A stretch of DNA of 9,378 nt from Deltaproteobacteria bacterium (GTDB taxonomy: Bacteria > Desulfobacterota > DSM-4660 > Desulfatiglandales > HGW-15), in the NCBI GenBank assembly GCA_016926135.1, contig JAFGPH010000210.1:1-9378 (forward strand), in the 5' to 3' direction. A program made the position numbers and the translations under genes. Shown piece after piece: positions 6,031 to 9,378 of the stretch (position 1 is its first letter; each line of letters begins with the position of its first letter). The notes below the pieces were generated by a model. The model was not told the DNA's origin. It did no database searches and saw nothing but the letters and a program-made list of their open reading frames with translations.

Positions 6031-6034
6031 GCTT
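6015..6034 (+). repeat. Heptamer tandem repeat GAGCTTT at the end of the 304-aa gene
   Basis: GAGCTTT GAGCTTT GAGCTT, nearly three direct copies. The stop codon TGA of the upstream gene is formed by the second and third units, so the C-terminal residues SFEL come from the repeat. Confidence 0.6.
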
Positions 6035-6110
6035 CCATCGTTCCACCGCCCCATGGTGCCGGAAGCGGCCCGCAGTCGGTGACGATCTCCTACTTATTCT
6101 TTTCCCCCAC

Positions 6111-6128
6111 ACTCCATCACTCCAGTAC
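6111..6128 (+). repeat. Second copy of the ACTCCA-type repeat
   Basis: ACTCCATCACTCCAGTAC shares 15 identical bases (CCATCACTCCAGTAC, 6114-6128) with 5048-5062. Both copies follow a pyrimidine-rich stretch and lie just after a rightward gene. Here it is between the two convergent genes ending at 6030 and 6149. Confidence 0.6.
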
Positions 6129-6148
6129 CCCGCCACTCAGCTCCCTCT

Positions 6149-7393
6149 TTACTCCTTGCCCTCTTTGCCAAGGAGCTTTTCCAGCTCCCTCCCGGGAATG
6201 CCCAGACAGTAGAGCATGGCCGTGATCTGATCGCTGCTCAGGACCCCGTCGGTCTTGATGCTCATCCGCTCCGGCCGGAAGGCGATGGACAGGCCTACGT
6301 CCGCGATGAAGTGCGATCCGATGGTTCCGTTCCCCACGGCAATGACCTGCTCGGGCAGGAGGTTTTCCATCTCCATGATGAACCGCAGGATTTCCCCTTT
6401 CGTGGCGCCGACGATGAGCGGTTCTTCCAGTTCACCCGTGATGATCCCCTCTTCATCCACCTTGAGGGTGTTGGAGAAGGCATAGTCCACCCCGGCGGCC
6501 TCAAAGATCTTCTTCACGAAAAAACTGAAACCCGAGGAGAGGAGGGCGATCTTGAACCCCATGGATTTCAGTATCCTGATCAGTTCCAGGGTTTCGGCAT
6601 TGGCCTGGAGGATCTCGCCGAACCGCTCGAACTCCTTCATGGGGATGCCTTTGAGCCTTCGTGCGTGTTCGACGAGGCCCTCCATGCTCTCCCTCTTTTC
6701 TCCAGGAAGGTCCGGTTCCTTGTCGCGAACAAGCCCCTTTTCCGCCTGGATTCTCGTCATGAAGCTCTCCAGCGAGGATTCCCCGATCAGGGTGGACTCC
6801 ACGTCGAACACAACCAGCTTCTTTCCCTTCCTGTAGAGGTCCTCACTCTGGATGACGACACTCTGATTGAGATCTCTGCACAGATCCTTCAATTCAATCT
6901 TCATGAGCTCAAGGGCGCCATGCCGGGACAACCCAGGTTCGACGCGGATCCTGCCGGTGTCTATGGAGAGCTCCATGGAGAAGAACTGTCCCCGTGCAAT
7001 CATCCGGCAGGTCTCGATGTTGACGTTGTGCTGATGGAGGAGGGTGGACACCTTCGCGATCACGCCCGGACGGTCCTCGCCCAGGACAGTGACCACGTGT
7101 CCCTCTCTCTCCTCCGCGCAGCGGATCTCTTCCGCGTCGTAGACCCCCACCACCATCTTCAGGCCCGTCTCTGCTTCCATGGCATTCAGAAGCTCAACAA
7201 CCTCCTCCATGGGACGCCCGGCGCCTGAGAAGTCCACGATCAGGAATATGGAGAACAGGCCTCTTCTGCAGTTCTCCTCCACGTCGATGATGTTTCCTCC
7301 CATCTCGTAGATGCGTGTGGTGATGAAGGAGACCAGGCCGGGCGCATCGAGCCCCGCTGCCGAAAGGGTGATCATCCTGCCTTCTTGGCTCAT
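6149..7393 (-). CDS. SerB-like protein: two ACT domains plus phosphoserine-phosphatase HAD domain with altered catalytic motifs
   Basis: 414 aa, the size and order of mycobacterial SerB2 (ACT-ACT-HAD). ACT1 spans about 5-85 (AAGLDAPGL, 12-20) and ACT2 about 98-175 (LGEDRPGV, 104-111). ACT domains bind amino acids such as serine. The HAD part starts near 190. Nucleophile D197, S286/S287 of motif II and K332 are kept, but motif I reads DVEST, so the acid/base Asp is E199. Motif IV reads GNGTIG (354-359) instead of GDGAND, replacing both Mg-binding Asp residues (N355, G359). The PGA before motif II is also NAE. Phosphoserine hydrolysis is therefore likely lost or weakened. GGAGGGGAGG lies just before ATG 7393, which overlaps the stop of the serine-kinase-like gene (ATGA). 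The codons were checked on the DNA at both motifs. Confidence 0.88.
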   Translation of the reverse strand: MSQEGRMITLSAAGLDAPGLVSFITTRIYEMGGNIIDVEENCRRGLFSIFLIVDFSGAGRPMEEVVELLNAMEAETGLKMVVGVYDAEEIRCAEEREGHVVTVLGEDRPGVIAKVSTLLHQHNVNIETCRMIARGQFFSMELSIDTGRIRVEPGLSRHGALELMKIELKDLCRDLNQSVVIQSEDLYRKGKKLVVFDVESTLIGESSLESFMTRIQAEKGLVRDKEPDLPGEKRESMEGLVEHARRLKGIPMKEFERFGEILQANAETLELIRILKSMGFKIALLSSGFSFFVKKIFEAAGVDYAFSNTLKVDEEGIITGELEEPLIVGATKGEILRFIMEMENLLPEQVIAVGNGTIGSHFIADVGLSIAFRPERMSIKTDGVLSSDQITAMLYCLGIPGRELEKLLGKEGKE

Positions 7394-8277
7394 GTTCCTC
7401 CCCTCCTGTCATAGAAAACGAACAACTTCTCCTCGTAGTACCGGCCGTCGATGACTTGGCCCGGACCGATGTGCCGGAGTTCCTTACCCCTGAGGAAGTC
7501 CCGGAACCTCCGGTTGATCTCCTCCATGGGAATATCCTCCCTGAACCATTGGGTAGGGACATTCACGTGCAGAGGCCGGGCGGGGATGAGATGTCGCGTC
7601 GACTTGGGTGCAAAGAGCTTCTTTTGCCTGGCGCAGTCCACCACCATCTCCTTGGTGATCCGCGGGGTCCATATCACCATCTCTCCGTCCTTGCTCGGTC
7701 TGGGGGACGCGGTTTCCCGCACGTAGTGGCAGGGGACATACTCCAGTCTCATCCCCTCCCTGAGCAGCCTCGTCTGGACCGTCTCGAGGCAGTCATAGAC
7801 AGCCGCCGCATCACAGGCCTGCTTATCGGCGAAGGAGAAGACCGCGTATCGGTCTTTCATCTGCACACCGCAGAGAAAGGGATCTTCCCCCAGTCTCCTT
7901 TCCAGGATCTGCCTGTCCGGCACCTCCTGGAAACTCCCGTCAAGATCCTCCACCACCTCACGAAGAAGATGCAGGTTCTCCGCACCGCCGAACACCCTGT
8001 ACCAGTAGCGGAGTTGGGCCTCCTTCTCAAAATAGTCAATCCGGCATACCGCTATGGTCCTGATCTTCAGTTCCCTGAACACAAAGGCGCGGTGATTCCC
8101 ATCCAGAACAATGTTGTTCCTGTCAATGATGATGGGATTCTGGAGACTGGCCCAATTCTTGAACTCCAGGATCAATCGCCCCGCCACATGGGGAAGGATC
8201 CTCTCGTGGAGCAACAGGGACTCTACCGGCACCACCTCCAGTTCCATCCTCAGGTTTTGGGTTTCGATGCGATACAT
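7390..8277 (-). CDS. SerK/SbnI-type free L-serine kinase homologue (ParB/sulfiredoxin fold)
   Basis: 295 aa. It aligns by eye with the ADP-dependent serine kinase of Thermococcus kodakarensis and with SbnI, ParB-like enzymes that phosphorylate free serine to O-phosphoserine. Shared features: L-x-x-H-E (res 22-25), with E25 at the place of the catalytic Glu30; PIIID...VLDGNHR (48-63), the D-G-H-H-R nucleotide/serine loop with the first His changed to Asn61; RIDYF (79-83) with a W-Y-x-x-F segment after it (92-96); and PKSTRHLIPARP (224-235), the family's C-terminal signature. The variant loop leaves activity unproven. A ParB-like DNA-binding role is less likely because no helix-turn-helix domain is seen. 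It starts 2 nt after lpdA and overlaps the SerB-like start, so all three are probably one operon. O-phosphoserine could feed cysteine or serine metabolism. Confidence 0.78.
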   Translation of the reverse strand: MYRIETQNLRMELEVVPVESLLLHERILPHVAGRLILEFKNWASLQNPIIIDRNNIVLDGNHRAFVFRELKIRTIAVCRIDYFEKEAQLRYWYRVFGGAENLHLLREVVEDLDGSFQEVPDRQILERRLGEDPFLCGVQMKDRYAVFSFADKQACDAAAVYDCLETVQTRLLREGMRLEYVPCHYVRETASPRPSKDGEMVIWTPRITKEMVVDCARQKKLFAPKSTRHLIPARPLHVNVPTQWFREDIPMEEINRRFRDFLRGKELRHIGPGQVIDGRYYEEKLFVFYDRRGGT

Positions 8278-8279
8278 GC

Positions 8280-9378
8280 TTAGCCGTGAATCCCCCTGTC
8301 CAGTGCTTTCAAGGAAACCTCCATCATGATCTCTCCGAGGGTCGGGTGGGGGTGCACGGTCTCGGCCAGGTCCCTCACCGTGCAGCCCATCTTCAGGGCA
8401 AGCGCACCCTCCCCGATGAGGTCCGTGGCATGGGGGCCCACGATGTGAATCCCCAGGATCCTGCCGTTCCCGACCTGAGACACGATCTTGGCCATGCCCC
8501 CAATTTCACCGATCACGTGGGGTTTACCCAGACTTCTGAACAACACCGTATCGGCCCGCACATCGTCGCCCCGTTCCCGCGCCTGGGCCTCCGTAAGCCC
8601 CACGCAGGCGATCTCAGGCGTGGTGAATATGGCCGCAGGCACGACATCATAGCCCATGACCTTCTTCTCGCCCATGGCGTTCTCAGCGGCCACCATGCCT
8701 TCCCTCGAGGCCACGTAGGCAAGCATGGGGCGCGATGGCCCGAGCGCGTCCCCTATACCATAGATACGGCCCGCACCGGTCTCCATTCTCCCGTTCACCG
8801 CGATCCATTCCTTCCCCATCGGCCGGATCCCTATCTCCTCCAGGCCGATGCCATCCGTGTTCGCCCTCCGGCCCACCGATACCAGAACCTTTTCCACCTC
8901 AACCGTGAAGGGTTCCCCCTGCTTGACCTTCTCCTCGCCGGGGGAAGGGCCGACGACGGCACGCAGCCCGCCTCTCGCCTCGTCAAGGCCCAGCAGGGTC
9001 TTGCCCACATGAAAATGGATCCTGCGCTTCTTCATCTCCCGCTGAAGGACCTTGGAACACTCCTCATCCACCGAAGGCAATGGAAGGAGCCGGGACATGC
9101 CTTCCACCAGGATCACCCGGGTGCCCAGTGAGGCATAGATGGAAGCGAACTCACAACCGATGACACCGCCTCCCACGATCAGGAGGGAGTCGGGGATCGA
9201 CTTCGGCGACAGGGCATCGTTGCTGGAAAGGACCTTCTCGCCGTCAAAGGGAAACACCGGGATTTCGAGCGGCCTGGACCCCGGCGCCAGTATCAGGGCG
9301 TCCCATGGCACCTGAATCCTTCCTCCCACCGGCGATCTCACCTCCACCGCCTCCGCGCCCCCCCTTCCCGCCCCTCTC
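8280..9378 (-). CDS. lpdA: Dihydrolipoyl dehydrogenase, C-terminal 365 residues (N-terminus off the right edge)
   Basis: FAD-dependent pyridine-nucleotide disulphide oxidoreductase that reoxidises dihydrolipoyl groups with NAD+. It serves as E3 of 2-oxoacid dehydrogenases and as L-protein of the glycine cleavage system. Visible: the ALILAPGSRP strand (A-x-G-S-x-P), the NAD-binding fold LLIVGGGVIGCEFAS, VLVSVGRRANTDG, the FAD-binding IYGIGDA, the dimer-interface start FTTPEIACVGLTE, and the C-terminal active-site HPHPTLGE, whose second His acts as base with a Glu. The redox CxxxxC motif would lie beyond the window. The frame stays open to the last base, so the gene is cut by the window edge rather than starting at an internal GTG. 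It is the first visible gene of the leftward operon with the serine-kinase-like and SerB-like genes. Confidence 0.93.
   Translation of the reverse strand, partial: RGAGRGGAEAVEVRSPVGGRIQVPWDALILAPGSRPLEIPVFPFDGEKVLSSNDALSPKSIPDSLLIVGGGVIGCEFASIYASLGTRVILVEGMSRLLPLPSVDEECSKVLQREMKKRRIHFHVGKTLLGLDEARGGLRAVVGPSPGEEKVKQGEPFTVEVEKVLVSVGRRANTDGIGLEEIGIRPMGKEWIAVNGRMETGAGRIYGIGDALGPSRPMLAYVASREGMVAAENAMGEKKVMGYDVVPAAIFTTPEIACVGLTEAQARERGDDVRADTVLFRSLGKPHVIGEIGGMAKIVSQVGNGRILGIHIVGPHATDLIGEGALALKMGCTVRDLAETVHPHPTLGEIMMEVSLKALDRGIHG

Noticed and set aside
6311..7228. Rightward open frame within the SerB-like gene
   Set aside because: It is antisense to a well-supported ACT-ACT-HAD gene, with no family features.
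7390..8277. Chromosome-partitioning ParB protein
   Set aside because: Only the ParB/Srx N-terminal fold is shared. There is no helix-turn-helix domain or parA neighbour, and the DGxHR and PKSTRH motifs point to the SerK/SbnI family.
7456..8283. 275-codon rightward open frame opposite the serine-kinase-like gene
   Set aside because: It is a shadow of the leftward gene, which has clear SerK motifs.

Overview
The window looks like chromosome of a GC-rich anaerobic bacterium, most plausibly a Desulfobacterota (former Deltaproteobacteria) lineage. This rests on gene content (a GlpP regulator outside Firmicutes, two-ACT SerB-like protein, SerK-like protein, DUF3795 protein) and on dispersed ACTCCA-type intergenic repeats. 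It is a moderate inference from memory of such genomes, not a proven placement.

Layout. (1) 1-765: the first codons of a leftward exonuclease III-like gene diverge from glpP, a glycerol-3-phosphate-responsive antiterminator. (2) 867-3390: an accessory-looking, visibly more AT-rich block. It holds a leftward pair (two-domain GNAT acetyltransferase, then a cysteine-rich DUF3795 protein), a decayed SDR dehydrogenase fragment, and a rightward BrnT/BrnA-like toxin-antitoxin pair with a clear promoter and embedded operator. (3) 3599-6030: gltX (glutamyl-tRNA synthetase), then an unrecognised 304-aa protein with a kinase-like C-lobe. Both genes end inside short repeats. (4) 6149-9378: a tightly packed leftward operon whose 5' end is off the window: lpdA (dihydrolipoyl dehydrogenase), a SerK/SbnI-type free-serine kinase homologue, and a SerB-like ACT-ACT-HAD protein.

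The most interesting system is the last operon. A serine kinase homologue (serine to O-phosphoserine) is translationally coupled (ATGA overlap) to a phosphoserine-phosphatase-like protein whose HAD motifs are damaged: DxDxT reads DVEST and the GDGAND motif reads GNGTIG. The two amino-acid-sensing ACT domains look intact. A testable reading is that the phosphatase has become a serine/phosphoserine sensor or regulatory partner of the kinase rather than a working phosphatase. The link to lipoamide dehydrogenase, the L-protein of glycine cleavage, would place the module in glycine/serine metabolism.
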